From the NCBI GenBank assembly GCA_003246895.1, contig QKCL01000056.1, forward strand, positions 1-42,396: a stretch of 42,396 bases of DNA, given 5' to 3'. Of this stretch, positions 1 through 7,907 are shown piece by piece (the stretch's first letter is position 1; each line of letters begins with the position of its first letter). The notes below the pieces were generated by a model. The model saw nothing but the letters and a program-made list of their open reading frames with translations, was not told the origin of the DNA and did not search any database. A program made the position numbers and the translations under genes. The DNA is from Spirochaetota bacterium. Lineage in GTDB: Bacteria > Spirochaetota > UBA4802 > UBA5550.

Positions 1-660
1 GCTGAACCCGGCAGAGGATTTGCCCTTGCCATGAAGACATTTTCCAGAACAAGGCCGATAATAGGCGCTTTCGCTGTCGGTGCTGCAAGATCCGCCATGG
101 AATATGCTATAGATTATGCAAAGAAAAGACGTGCTTTCGGAGCAAAGATTGGAAATTTTCAGGCCATACAGTTTAAAATAGCGGAAATGTATCAGAAAGT
201 TGAAACATCCCGATTGCTCGTTTATAAGGCAGCATGGGAAGCAGACAGCGGATTTGATCCAACAATAGATGCATCAATTGCAAAATTTTATTCTACAGAA
301 TCTGCGCTTGAAGTGGTAAACAGTGCACTGCAGATTGCCGGAGGGTATGGTTATACAAAATATTATCCTTTTGAGCAGCTTCTCAGGGATATCAGGCTTT
401 ATATGATTTATGAGGGGACAAGTGAAATTCAGAGAATGGTTGTATCTGAATTTGCCATGAATATGTATAAACCGGTAATGCCTTCACTTGAGGATCTTCC
501 TGTTACAAGAGATTTTGATCCTCTTGATAAAAAGAACAGTGACAAGAAAGTGTGGAGATGCAGAATCTGCGGACATGTTCATAGCGGAGATGATGCACCC
601 GATGAATGTCCGGTATGTTTCTTCCCGAAAAGTGCATTTAAAGAAATAACTTTCAGTTGA
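1..660 (+). CDS. Acyl-CoA dehydrogenase with C-terminal rubredoxin-like domain (5' end outside window)
   Basis: The frame is open from base 1, so this is the C-terminal part (219 residues visible) of a longer protein; the ATG at 31 is internal. The visible part is the helical C-terminal domain of the acyl-CoA dehydrogenase flavoprotein family, which performs alpha,beta-dehydrogenation of acyl-CoA. It includes the family signature YEGTSEIQR, whose Glu is the catalytic base position in medium-chain-type enzymes, and the preceding GGYGYTKYYPFEQLLRD block. After this domain there is an extra tail with paired CxxC motifs (CRIC and CPVC), a rubredoxin-type iron site. Ordinary enzymes of about 380 residues lack this tail. 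I infer that the fused iron site passes electrons onward, as in some anaerobes. A bidirectional terminator follows the stop codon directly. Confidence 0.9.
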   Translation, partial: AEPGRGFALAMKTFSRTRPIIGAFAVGAARSAMEYAIDYAKKRRAFGAKIGNFQAIQFKIAEMYQKVETSRLLVYKAAWEADSGFDPTIDASIAKFYSTESALEVVNSALQIAGGYGYTKYYPFEQLLRDIRLYMIYEGTSEIQRMVVSEFAMNMYKPVMPSLEDLPVTRDFDPLDKKNSDKKVWRCRICGHVHSGDDAPDECPVCFFPKSAFKEITFS

Positions 661-675
661 TCGGAAAGTAGTTAT

Positions 676-700
676 AAAAAAGCCCTGAAAGGGCTTTTTT
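676..700. terminator. Bidirectional rho-independent terminator
   Basis: An 11-bp stem (AAAAAAGCCCT with AGGGCTTTTTT) closes a GAA loop, giving T-runs on both strands. It lies between the convergent acyl-CoA dehydrogenase gene and the rubredoxin/DUF2231 gene and touches the stop codon of the latter, so it can serve both transcripts. Confidence 0.85.
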
Positions 701-1256
701 ATTTTCCCGGAGTATAGGCGAACATCAATTTTATTCCTATTCTGGCAAGAATAATCTGAAGCAGTACAGCCGTGGTACTAAGTGCAGCGACCTCAACTAC
801 AGAGTTGTTCAGGCCTCTGATTATAATCAGGGCTGCAATTGAAAATGAAATAATTGCCAGCAGGCTTCCCAATATAGTCTTTTTTATAAGGTGCGGTGTA
901 TTTGTTTTCCTGAACCGGTTATGACCGTCGAAAATACCTGTAAAAATTGCCGCAATAACAGAAACAGGCAGTATGCAGCCAAGAACTTCAATGGTTGAAT
1001 ACAGTTTACCTGTCAGTACCGGCGAGGTGAAATAGTTTAGAATAACCAGCAATGGAATAAGTACAGAGATAGCCTGTGGAAAATGCAGTACAATTGGATG
1101 AATATCGAGTTCCATTATTATTCTGCGTCTGTTAGATATGTTGTATTTATAATCTTCAAATGCCGTTTCTGGAACTCCGCAGGCTGGACATTTATCCGGC
1201 GAGCCCTCTTTATCCATAATGTAGTTACAGACTTTGCAGCGCAAATATTCCTTCAT
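699..1256 (-). CDS. Rubredoxin-like/DUF2231 membrane protein
   Basis: The protein has 185 residues. I start it at the ATG at 1256, because GGGAGGA lies just upstream; a longer reading to 1310 has no ribosome-binding site. Residues 1-40 form a rubredoxin-like zinc/iron knuckle (CKVC and CPAC). This is followed by a DUF2231-type membrane region opening with DIHPIVLHFPQA and containing about four hydrophobic helices. DUF2231 proteins are membrane proteins of poorly known function, sometimes linked to redox or heme. The knuckle resembles the tail of the convergent acyl-CoA dehydrogenase (RCxxC, PDxCPxC, then an AF motif), suggesting the two use a similar electron-carrier module. A candidate promoter sits at 1309-1336. 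Confidence 0.8.
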   Translation of the reverse strand: MKEYLRCKVCNYIMDKEGSPDKCPACGVPETAFEDYKYNISNRRRIIMELDIHPIVLHFPQAISVLIPLLVILNYFTSPVLTGKLYSTIEVLGCILPVSVIAAIFTGIFDGHNRFRKTNTPHLIKKTILGSLLAIISFSIAALIIIRGLNNSVVEVAALSTTAVLLQIILARIGIKLMFAYTPGK

Positions 1257-1308
1257 TATTTCCTCCCGGTCCTGAAATTTAATATGACAGATGTTGGAAT
1301 ATTGTGCC

Positions 1309-1336
1309 ATATTATCATGTACTTAAAAAAAAGCAA
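1309..1336 (-). promoter_or_regulatory. Candidate sigma70-type promoter for the rubredoxin/DUF2231 gene
   Basis: Read on the minus strand there is TTGCTT, a 16-base spacer and an extended -10 (TGATAATAT). Transcription would start near 1302 and give a leader of about 46 bases. This is a match by eye to the consensus only. Confidence 0.35.
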
Positions 1337-1382
1337 TCATTTGTGAGTAAATAAAAAATGTATTTAATTCAGGTGTAACAGC

Positions 1383-1408
1383 ATGATTATCCGGATAAAC
1401 ATAATCAT
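1383..1408. promoter_or_regulatory. Operator-like palindrome
   Basis: A perfect 12-base palindrome, TTATCCGGATAA (1387-1398), is nested in an inverted repeat with arms ATGATTAT (1383-1390) and ATAATCAT (1401-1408). It lies upstream of the candidate promoter of the rubredoxin/DUF2231 gene and has no T-run, so a protein-binding site is likelier than a terminator. No regulator is identified. Confidence 0.3.
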
Positions 1409-1453
1409 ACTGCCTTTTGTTTTTAAAGATAAATTAGTATGTTTAGGGGATTG

Positions 1454-1480
1454 AAAAACCCGGCCTTGACCGGGTTTTTT
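1454..1480 (-). terminator. Rho-independent terminator of the MORN lipoprotein gene
   Basis: The stem AACCCGG/CCGGGTT closes a six-base loop and is flanked by A- and T-runs. On the minus strand it lies directly downstream of the MORN gene stop codon and ends in a T5 run. Confidence 0.75.
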
Positions 1481-1482
1481 AT

Positions 1483-2049
1483 TTATTGCTCTTTTACGAG
1501 TGCGTTGTTTTCAAAGATACCGTAGACTTTTGATCCGTCCGGCCAGGAAATAGTTCCCTTTCCGTTCAGTTTCCCGTCTTTCCACTGGCCTTCATATTTT
1601 ACACCATCTGACCATGTGTAGGTACCTGTACCGTTTGGAAGCCCATCAGTAAACTGTCCTTCATAGACATCACCGTTCTTCCAGGTATATTTACCGTTGC
1701 CGCTTTTCTTGTTTGAAACATAAGAGCCTTTGTATGCGTCTCCATTTGAGTATTTGTATTCTCCTTCACCGGCTCTTGTATTGGACTGAACTGCCCCTGT
1801 GTATTTTGAACCGTTGGACCAGGTTATAACTCCCTGACCCTCCATCTTGTTTTCTTTAAAGTCTCCCTCATATTGTGTTCCCTGAGGAAGCTGAAGTTTG
1901 CCCTTGCCGTTAAGACAATCTCCTGAAGTACAACTTGATCCGGTCCCGAAGGCCTTAACAACCGGAGTATCTTCTTTTTTTTCCTGAGAAGACTCACAAG
2001 ATACAAGCAGAAATAAAAGTGCGATAATTGCTAAAAATGCGTTTTTCAT
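1483..2049 (-). CDS. MORN-repeat lipoprotein
   Basis: The protein has 188 residues. The N-terminus is a lipoprotein signal (hydrophobic stretch followed by LVSC, lipidated Cys18) and a charged linker. The rest is about six MORN repeats of roughly 23 residues with the usual Y-x-G-x-(W/F/Y) and N/D-G spacing, from about residue 46 to the end. MORN repeats form an open beta-sheet ribbon and in bacteria are found in many surface or periplasmic proteins, notably spirochaete ones, without a uniform function. AGGAGGT lies seven bases before the ATG. The gene stands alone between two terminator-like hairpins, so it is probably monocistronic. Membrane anchoring is predicted from the lipobox; the ligand is unknown. 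Confidence 0.85.
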   Translation of the reverse strand: MKNAFLAIIALLFLLVSCESSQEKKEDTPVVKAFGTGSSCTSGDCLNGKGKLQLPQGTQYEGDFKENKMEGQGVITWSNGSKYTGAVQSNTRAGEGEYKYSNGDAYKGSYVSNKKSGNGKYTWKNGDVYEGQFTDGLPNGTGTYTWSDGVKYEGQWKDGKLNGKGTISWPDGSKVYGIFENNALVKEQ

Positions 2050-2099
2050 TGGTTACCTCCTGAAAATCAGGTTTTAGGATTAGTAATAATCAAATATTG

Positions 2100-2131
2100 A
2101 AAGCCAGCAGGGTAGTATCCTGCCGGCTTTG
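2100..2131 (-). terminator. Hairpin downstream of the OmpL47-type gene
   Basis: A 12-bp stem with one mismatch (AAAGCCaGCAGG with CCTGCcGGCTTT) and a seven-base loop lies just after the stop codon of the OmpL47-type gene. The T-run is only about three bases, so termination is likely but not certain. Confidence 0.55.
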
Positions 2132-2142
2132 TGTATTATAAA

Positions 2143-3306
2143 TTATTCAGTTACCATTTTAATGTTAGTGTTCGCAGGTATTACGTCAACAAATACATCA
2201 AGTACAGCAGTCTTGCTCACGTTGCCAACCTTATCCTTCGCAATGGCTTCAATTTTGTGATGTCCGTTTGAGGTGAACATTATTTCGCCAGTGTAAAGTA
2301 TGAATTCACTTTTGCTGTCAATTCTGTAATAGATGGATTTAACACCTGATTCTGTATCGGCAGCAGTAATTGTATATTTATAGGCTTTGGAGGCAATGTT
2401 GAGTTTCTCTTTTTTGTAGAATTCCTTGTCTGCCTTTATCTCAACAGTTGGTGCAGTTTTATCAACTGTGATTTTAATTTCTTCCAGGCTCTCTGAAAGG
2501 ATGTTTCCGTTCTCATCGATAATCTTTGTTTTATATTTTTTGGTTACATTTCCTACTTTGTCTTCTGACACTACGGAAATTTTTACCGGTTCAAGGGAAT
2601 TGATTGTGAATGGTTTTACATATTCTGTAAATTCTTTCCCTTCTGGAGCGTATTCAATGCTTGAAACACCGACAATATTATCTTTACCTTCAATTGAATA
2701 ACCGTAACTGAACTTGTCTGATGCATATATTACTTCTCCGGTTTTTGAGAAAGGAGCAGTAATGGTCACAGTGATTTCGGGAGCAGTTTTATCGACTGTC
2801 ACATTAAGGCTTTTTACTTCTTCTTTGTTGCCCATTTTGTCAACACTGTAGTAGTAGATAACGTGGTTTCCTTCTTCAGAAATTGTAAATGGCTCTGTAT
2901 ATTTCTGTTCTTTCCCTTCATCTATTTTATAGAATACAGTATCTTTCATTACATTATCAATATCAAAGAGTTCAAATTTAACCTTGTCATTAACATATGT
3001 ATTATATCCGTCAGTGTATGATCTTGGCTTCCCTTTTAATTTAGAAACTTCTTCTTTTTCATAAACCTTTTCTACATGGTTAATGTTTGAATCTTCCTTT
3101 GTTGCACTTTCATGCTCGGTCAGCTCTTTTTTAGCCTCTTCTTTTACTTCTGTCTTTACTTCTTCTTTTGTGTCATTTTTTACACTTTCTTCAGTTGTGT
3201 TAGTATTCTTGTCTTTTGTTGTACCTTCTTCCTGAGCCATCAGGGACGCTGTAAAAAGAAACAGTGCTGAAAGCATTGATAAGAATATCAGCGACAATTT
3301 TTTCAT
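2143..3306 (-). CDS. Secreted OmpL47-type Ig-like repeat protein
   Basis: I start the protein at the ATG at 3306, which has GGAGG upstream and opens a classic signal peptide (MKKLSL, hydrophobic core, cleavage after SLMA before QEE). The mature part begins with a Lys/Glu/Thr-rich, probably disordered stretch of about 75 residues. Three Ig-like repeats follow, each with a 'YRIDxG..YTEPFTISEEGNH.I.YYSVDKxGN' pattern, and two end in VDKTAP linkers. This pattern is that of OmpL47-type domains, described in spirochaete surface proteins that bind extracellular matrix. The length is 387 residues. I see no C-terminal barrel strand or anchor. Surface location is inferred from family and signal peptide. 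Confidence 0.75.
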   Translation of the reverse strand: MKKLSLIFLSMLSALFLFTASLMAQEEGTTKDKNTNTTEESVKNDTKEEVKTEVKEEAKKELTEHESATKEDSNINHVEKVYEKEEVSKLKGKPRSYTDGYNTYVNDKVKFELFDIDNVMKDTVFYKIDEGKEQKYTEPFTISEEGNHVIYYYSVDKMGNKEEVKSLNVTVDKTAPEITVTITAPFSKTGEVIYASDKFSYGYSIEGKDNIVGVSSIEYAPEGKEFTEYVKPFTINSLEPVKISVVSEDKVGNVTKKYKTKIIDENGNILSESLEEIKITVDKTAPTVEIKADKEFYKKEKLNIASKAYKYTITAADTESGVKSIYYRIDSKSEFILYTGEIMFTSNGHHKIEAIAKDKVGNVSKTAVLDVFVDVIPANTNIKMVTE

Positions 3307-3344
3307 TAGAAAACCTCCAAATAATTTATAAGCGGTATAATCCA

Positions 3345-3363
3345 AGATATCACGTAGATATCT
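3345..3363. promoter_or_regulatory. Operator-like inverted repeat upstream of the OmpL47-type gene
   Basis: Perfect 7-bp arms AGATATC and GATATCT flank ACGTA, and each arm contains the palindrome GATATC. The site is about 40 bases upstream of the start codon in an AT-rich gap (3307-3472). It may bind a regulator; none is identified. Confidence 0.3.
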
Positions 3364-3472
3364 AATATTATTATTCCGGATTAATTTTAATACTTATTCC
3401 ACATCTTATTTTTTTTAGCAATCAAAAAATCAATATATTTCATTATATTTTTCTGCTCTTCATGACATGAAG

Positions 3473-4528
3473 TCACTCTTTGTATCTTTTAAAATATCTG
3501 AATACTGTTGAAATTGTACCTTTTATATTTGAGTTTACCGATGATTTCAGCCAGATTTTACTCCCGACGTTTTCATTGTAGGTATTGCCACGGTTGTCAG
3601 TTGCAGTTATGGAATAGACTACATCTGTTTTTATGTTTCTCACTGTATCTGGTCTGCCTTTAAGGGTATCCGGATTTTCCTTGAAAAGTATATTTTTGCC
3701 TTCTCCCTTTGTCTTATATGGGCCCATTGTGACCCATTTCATGATATTGTATCTGTATTTTGTCATAAAAACAGGAACCTGTCTGAAAACCTGTTCCTGA
3801 TATTTCTCTGTGCGGTTTTCATATACGGGAACGTTTTTGTATATATCCTTGAAATATCCATTACCCATATCTTTTTTCCCGACCTTTACCTTGCGTTCTC
3901 CAACCTTGACCTTAACGTTTCTTGTTTTTGTAACGTAACCGTCGGGTACCTTGTTATAATGATGAATTGCCCTGAATGTGCTAACGGCTGAAGCCCCCTG
4001 GGGCAGAGACCATGATTCTTCCCTGATGTTTTTGTATTCTTCAAAGGCAAGGGAGGATTCATAGGAAAGTTTTGTTACTTTCATGTCTACATCAGTTTCC
4101 AGTGTGCTCAGTCCGGCCAGGATTATAAAGGCAGCGGCAATTGTACCTGCACCAATGAGCAGTTTTTTAAAAATACCCTTTGAAGGTTTTTGATTTGAGG
4201 AGATCTCCGGACTGTCACTTTGATCAAAATATGTTTCTTTTTCCTGGAGTTTTTTGTTGCCCTGATCTTCTGTAGTTTTGTTGCCGCAGGCAACGCAGTA
4301 TGAGTCAAATGCATTGTTCTGGGTAGAGCAGTATGAGCATATCCAGTCTGCGCCTGACATGGCTTCGTCTATGAGGGCCTGGTCTGTTATCTCCTCCGCG
4401 TTATCGGGCAGATAAAACTCAACATTATCCGGACGCGGTGAACCGCAGGCTCCGCAATAAGTGTTAGGCCCTCTGTTTCCCTTCTGACCGCAGGTTTTGC
4501 AGTCCCATTTCCCCTCTCTGATAGACAT
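3473..4528 (-). CDS. Double zinc-ribbon, single-pass membrane protein of unknown function
   Basis: The protein has 351 residues and AAGGAG upstream of the ATG. It has two N-terminal four-cysteine zinc ribbons (C10, C13, C25, C28 and C64, C67, C78, C81) of the WxCxxC...CxxCG type resembling RanBP2 fingers. A charged linker and one membrane helix (about 122-141) follow, then about 200 residues rich in Lys, Tyr and Val, including alternating KVKVGERKVKVGKK and repeated 'PVYENRTEKYQEQ' / 'VPVFMTKY' stretches. The zinc ribbons should be cytoplasmic and the C-terminal part outside the membrane. I do not recognise the C-terminal part. The gene lies 42 bases downstream of the helicase gene on the same strand with no terminator between, so cotranscription is possible. 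Confidence 0.65.
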   Translation of the reverse strand: MSIREGKWDCKTCGQKGNRGPNTYCGACGSPRPDNVEFYLPDNAEEITDQALIDEAMSGADWICSYCSTQNNAFDSYCVACGNKTTEDQGNKKLQEKETYFDQSDSPEISSNQKPSKGIFKKLLIGAGTIAAAFIILAGLSTLETDVDMKVTKLSYESSLAFEEYKNIREESWSLPQGASAVSTFRAIHHYNKVPDGYVTKTRNVKVKVGERKVKVGKKDMGNGYFKDIYKNVPVYENRTEKYQEQVFRQVPVFMTKYRYNIMKWVTMGPYKTKGEGKNILFKENPDTLKGRPDTVRNIKTDVVYSITATDNRGNTYNENVGSKIWLKSSVNSNIKGTISTVFRYFKRYKE

Positions 4529-4570
4529 GTTTTTCTCCTTCTTTTTAACTGCTATAAGTATATTCTTCGG

Positions 4571-6208
4571 TTAATTCGCTTTCTTTGGTTTTTTGCCTTT
4601 CTTTTTGTCTTTTTTAGGATTTGGGTTCGATGCCTTTAAAGGTGTTGCCCTCTGGATAAGGGGACCGTCCTCTCCTCCCGTAGCGAAATCTCTGAGTATA
4701 ATTTCAGCTTCCTTGAATGGGACCGAGAGGAAACTGAAACTGTCCATAACCTTCACCTCTTTGATTTTGGAGCCCGGGATTCCTGATCGGTTATTTATCA
4801 TTTTTACTAGTTTTTTCGGATTCATTGCGTCCTTTGTGCCAAGTCCAACAAACAGTCTTGTCTTTCCGCCGCTGTCATCCACATTGATCTGACGAATATC
4901 CCTGTAACGTGTCTCGTCAAGTTCATCTTCCATTAGGTATTTTAGCAGAGCGGCAACTACCTCAAGTTCATCGTGTCCCTGTGAGATCTGTTTTGCTGTG
5001 TCAATATATTCATTGTGATAGTTTTCTGAAATGATCCTTGAAAGTTCGTTTTTGATTTTTGACTTTTTGCTTTTAACAATCTCAGAAGCATTGGGAAGCT
5101 GTTCCTTGCGGATGGAAGTTTTTGCAATACTTGTAATGAACTTCATCTTTTTGTATTCTGAAGGGCTGATGAAAGTTATTGCGATACCTTTTTTGCCTGC
5201 ACGGCCGGTTCTTCCGATTCTGTGTACATATGACTCAGGATCCTGCGGCAGTGCGTAGTTGATTACATGACTCAGGTCAGACACATCAATACCCCTTGCT
5301 GCAACGTCTGTGGCAACGAGAATGTTAATTCTTTTATTTTTGAACTTTCCGAGAACCCTTTCCCTCTGATGCTGGGAAAGATCACCATGGAGCCCTTCGG
5401 CATCGTAGCCCCTGTCTATGAGTTTGTTTGCAAGTTCATCAACACCGACCTTTGTCCTTGTGAAAATTATACAGTAAAAGTTTTCGTTTATATCTATAAT
5501 TCGGCACAGTGCTTCAAACTTGTCTTCCGCAGGTATTTCAAAGTATATCTGGTCAGTGAGGTCTGCAGTGAGCTGTTTTTTCTGGGCAGCGAGTATTTTA
5601 TATTCCTTCATGTACTTTTTTGCTATGTCCATTATCCGTTCAGGCATAGTGGCGGAGAAAAGAAGAGTTCTTCTGCTGCTGTTGACATGCTGGAGAATTT
5701 CTTCAACCTCTTCCTGGAACCCCATGTTCAGCATCTCATCGGCTTCATCAAGTACAAGATGAGTAATCTTTGACAGATCAAGACTCTTCCTTTTGATGTG
5801 GTCAATTATTCTGCCCGGTGTACCAACAATAATATCAACATTTTTATTTAATCTTCTTAACTGGTCAGACATTGACTGCCCGCCGTAGATTGGAACTATG
5901 GAAAAGTTCTTTTTGCCCTTGAATGAGTTCAATTCTTCGGCAACCTGAATGGCTAGTTCACGTGTGGGAGCGAGAATAAGGCATTGAATGTTTTTGGTGA
6001 CTTTTTCAAGCTTTTCAATTATAGGAAGCCCGAAAGCGGCGGTTTTACCTGTACCGGTCTGGGCTTTGCCCACTATATCGACAGTTTCATTCAGCATTAC
6101 CGGTATTGTCATTGCCTGAATTTCTGTGGCCTCTTCAAAGCCTCTTTTTTTTATTATCTTAAGGGTTTCTTCTGATAACCCCAGGGATTCGAATCCGCAT
6201 GTATTCAT
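4571..6208 (-). CDS. deaD: DEAD-box ATP-dependent RNA helicase with DbpA-type RNA-binding domain
   Basis: The protein has 545 residues and all core motifs: Q motif (about residues 5-36), Walker A AQTGTGKT (49-56), PTRELA, GG, TPGR, DEAD (154-157), SAT (185-187), ARGID and HRIGRTGRAG (329-338). After the two RecA-like domains comes a linker, then a DbpA-type RNA-binding fold (about 452-520) and a lysine-rich tail. Length and order match the CsdA/DeaD group, which remodels RNA structure in ribosome assembly, mRNA decay and cold adaptation. AAGGA precedes the ATG. The upstream gap holds a 13-base palindrome (6257-6269). The family is certain; assignment to deaD rather than another DbpA-domain helicase is less so. 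Confidence 0.93.
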   Translation of the reverse strand: MNTCGFESLGLSEETLKIIKKRGFEEATEIQAMTIPVMLNETVDIVGKAQTGTGKTAAFGLPIIEKLEKVTKNIQCLILAPTRELAIQVAEELNSFKGKKNFSIVPIYGGQSMSDQLRRLNKNVDIIVGTPGRIIDHIKRKSLDLSKITHLVLDEADEMLNMGFQEEVEEILQHVNSSRRTLLFSATMPERIMDIAKKYMKEYKILAAQKKQLTADLTDQIYFEIPAEDKFEALCRIIDINENFYCIIFTRTKVGVDELANKLIDRGYDAEGLHGDLSQHQRERVLGKFKNKRINILVATDVAARGIDVSDLSHVINYALPQDPESYVHRIGRTGRAGKKGIAITFISPSEYKKMKFITSIAKTSIRKEQLPNASEIVKSKKSKIKNELSRIISENYHNEYIDTAKQISQGHDELEVVAALLKYLMEDELDETRYRDIRQINVDDSGGKTRLFVGLGTKDAMNPKKLVKMINNRSGIPGSKIKEVKVMDSFSFLSVPFKEAEIILRDFATGGEDGPLIQRATPLKASNPNPKKDKKKGKKPKKAN

Positions 6209-6256
6209 ATCATGTCCTTGTTATGTTTAGATTTTACCATGAATAATTCTTTTACT

Positions 6257-6269
6257 AATTGTGACAATT
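6257..6269. promoter_or_regulatory. Short palindrome between divergent genes
   Basis: AATTGT-G-ACAATT is a perfect dyad in the AT-rich gap (6209-6434) between the helicase gene and the divergent 6435 gene. It is operator-like in shape only. A TATAAT box at 6353-6358 on the plus strand could serve the 6435 gene, but I see no convincing -35. Confidence 0.2.
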
Positions 6270-6434
6270 GTTTTATGTAATGCTGAGTCATAATTATGCT
6301 GAATTTAAGATAACATAAGATCTATTTTTTTTTTATAAAAAAGGGACTAAATTATAATAAAAATTGATAGTTGCATGACATGTTGTTAGATTGAAGTTAA
6401 CAGAAATTTTAAATCAATCTGACAGGATGTTCTC

Positions 6435-6971
6435 ATGGAGTTGACAAAGGATGAAAAGAAATTATTAAGCTCGGAAAACCCGGACCAGTATATTGACCTT
6501 TCTGTTAAGCTTAAAATTTCCCGTGGAAGAAAAGCTTTTTTAAGCAGAATCTGGCAGGAGAATACCGGGTATACTGTTGAGGATATCATGTTTGCCCGCA
6601 ACAGACATCCATACTGGAAAGAGAAAAAACAGAAGAATCACAAGGAACGGACAAAGAAACGTCTTCTGGAGCATAACTACAGCCCCGGATTGCGTATTGA
6701 GTGGACAGATGATCTCATTGAAAAGTTTCTTGAGCTTAACAAAAAGAAAAATAACGGAAGATATGAGATTGAAGACCGTGTGCTTGCAAAGGAATTTAAA
6801 ACTACCATTCCTGGAATTCAGCATATGAGGCGTAAAATGAATTACGTAGTAAAAATACTTGATATGGAAGATAAAAAAGTTACCAGAAAGCGTATCATGG
6901 ATCTTATAAAACATTCCGAAGGAATACTCTACAGAATGCACAGAGATCTGAGCATCAGGGTAAAGAAATGA
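6435..6971 (+). CDS. Basic protein of unknown function
   Basis: This is a 178-residue, strongly basic, soluble protein without signal peptide or membrane segment. It has runs of Lys and Arg (for example KEKKQKNHKERTKKR, about residues 62-76) and two helical blocks. The second, 'IEWTDDLIEKFLELNKKK...RVLAKEFKTTIPGIQHMRRKM' (about 94-138), reads like a Myb/helix-turn-helix module, with tryptophan and a 'LAKEF..T..GIQ' recognition-helix-like segment. I infer DNA or RNA binding and do not recognise a family. The ribosome-binding site is weak (CAGGA). The fructokinase gene follows after 51 bases holding only a short TTACTT/AAGTAA hairpin, so this gene could be the first of the sucrose transcript and perhaps its regulator. 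Confidence 0.6.
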   Translation: MELTKDEKKLLSSENPDQYIDLSVKLKISRGRKAFLSRIWQENTGYTVEDIMFARNRHPYWKEKKQKNHKERTKKRLLEHNYSPGLRIEWTDDLIEKFLELNKKKNNGRYEIEDRVLAKEFKTTIPGIQHMRRKMNYVVKILDMEDKKVTRKRIMDLIKHSEGILYRMHRDLSIRVKK

Positions 6972-7022
6972 TTTAAAAAAAGTTACTTGAAAAAGTAATT
7001 CCGGTGAAATATAAATATTGAG

Positions 7023-7907
7023 ATGATTGTTGTCATAGGAGAAATATTATTTGATGTATTCCCCGGCTATAGAAAAATAGGTGGAGCGCCCTTTAATTTT
7101 GCAGTACACCTGAAAAGATTCGGCTTCCCGGTACGTTTTATCTCAAGGGTAGGTAATGATCAGGAAGGTCTTGAAGTTGCCGGACATGTCAGAAAGTACG
7201 GTCTGGATGCAAATGACATTCAGATTGATGACGTACTCCCCACAGGCAGGGTAATTGTAAGTCTTGATAAAAAGGGAGTGCCGGATTTTGATATAGTTAA
7301 AAATTGTGCCTATGATAACATTGACCTTTCCACTCCTGATCTAAAAGAAAACATAGACATGCTGTATTTTGGAACCCTCATACAACGTAGTTCCCGGGCG
7401 TTTCAGCGTTTCAGCGGTTTTCTTGAAGGGATTTCATCTGAACCCTTAAAGTTCTGCGATATAAATCTCCGCCAAAATTGTTATAATGAAAAAACAGTAC
7501 TCTACTCTATTGACCACAGTGATATCCTTAAACTTAACGTGGATGAGCTTGGATATTTGAGAACAGTTTCAGATCTTGCCGGTACAGACGAATCTGTGCT
7601 GCAGTCACTTTATGAAAAATATTCTCTCCATACGATTGCATTAACAAACGGTTCCGGTGAATCAATTATCTATGACGGAGAGTTCCACAAAAGAATTCCG
7701 CCAGGTTCAGTTACAGTAAAGGATACTGTGGGAGCAGGAGACGCATTTGCATCTGTTCTTGCCGCAGGTGTGATGACTGGCATGGATGGTTCCGCCATAT
7801 TGAGGGAGGCTGTTGATTTCGCATCGGCAATATGTTCAGTGGAGGGGGCTATCCCGGAGGAGACCGGTTACTACAGAGTAAAAGGATTTCAGAATAATGG
7901 TAAGTGA
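7023..7907 (+). CDS. PfkB-family fructokinase
   Basis: The protein has 294 residues and the full ribokinase/PfkB fold. It has the N-terminal GEILFDVFP substrate-side motif, the GGAPFNFAVHLKRFG glycine loop and, at about residues 234-242, DTVGAGDAF, whose Asp240 is the catalytic base. Members phosphorylate sugars with ATP. Fructose is inferred because the next two genes make and split sucrose, and fructokinase beside sucrose synthase is the known arrangement in several sucrose-making bacteria. The product, fructose-6-phosphate, is the acceptor used by sucrose-phosphate synthase. No clear ribosome-binding site precedes the ATG. The gene overlaps the next by 11 bases (ATGGTAAGTGA), implying translational coupling. 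Confidence 0.88.
   Translation: MIVVIGEILFDVFPGYRKIGGAPFNFAVHLKRFGFPVRFISRVGNDQEGLEVAGHVRKYGLDANDIQIDDVLPTGRVIVSLDKKGVPDFDIVKNCAYDNIDLSTPDLKENIDMLYFGTLIQRSSRAFQRFSGFLEGISSEPLKFCDINLRQNCYNEKTVLYSIDHSDILKLNVDELGYLRTVSDLAGTDESVLQSLYEKYSLHTIALTNGSGESIIYDGEFHKRIPPGSVTVKDTVGAGDAFASVLAAGVMTGMDGSAILREAVDFASAICSVEGAIPEETGYYRVKGFQNNGK

Noticed and set aside
6983-6998. TTACTT/AAGTAA hairpin between the basic protein and fructokinase genes
   Set aside because: Six weak A/T-rich pairs with no T-run; too little to call a terminator.
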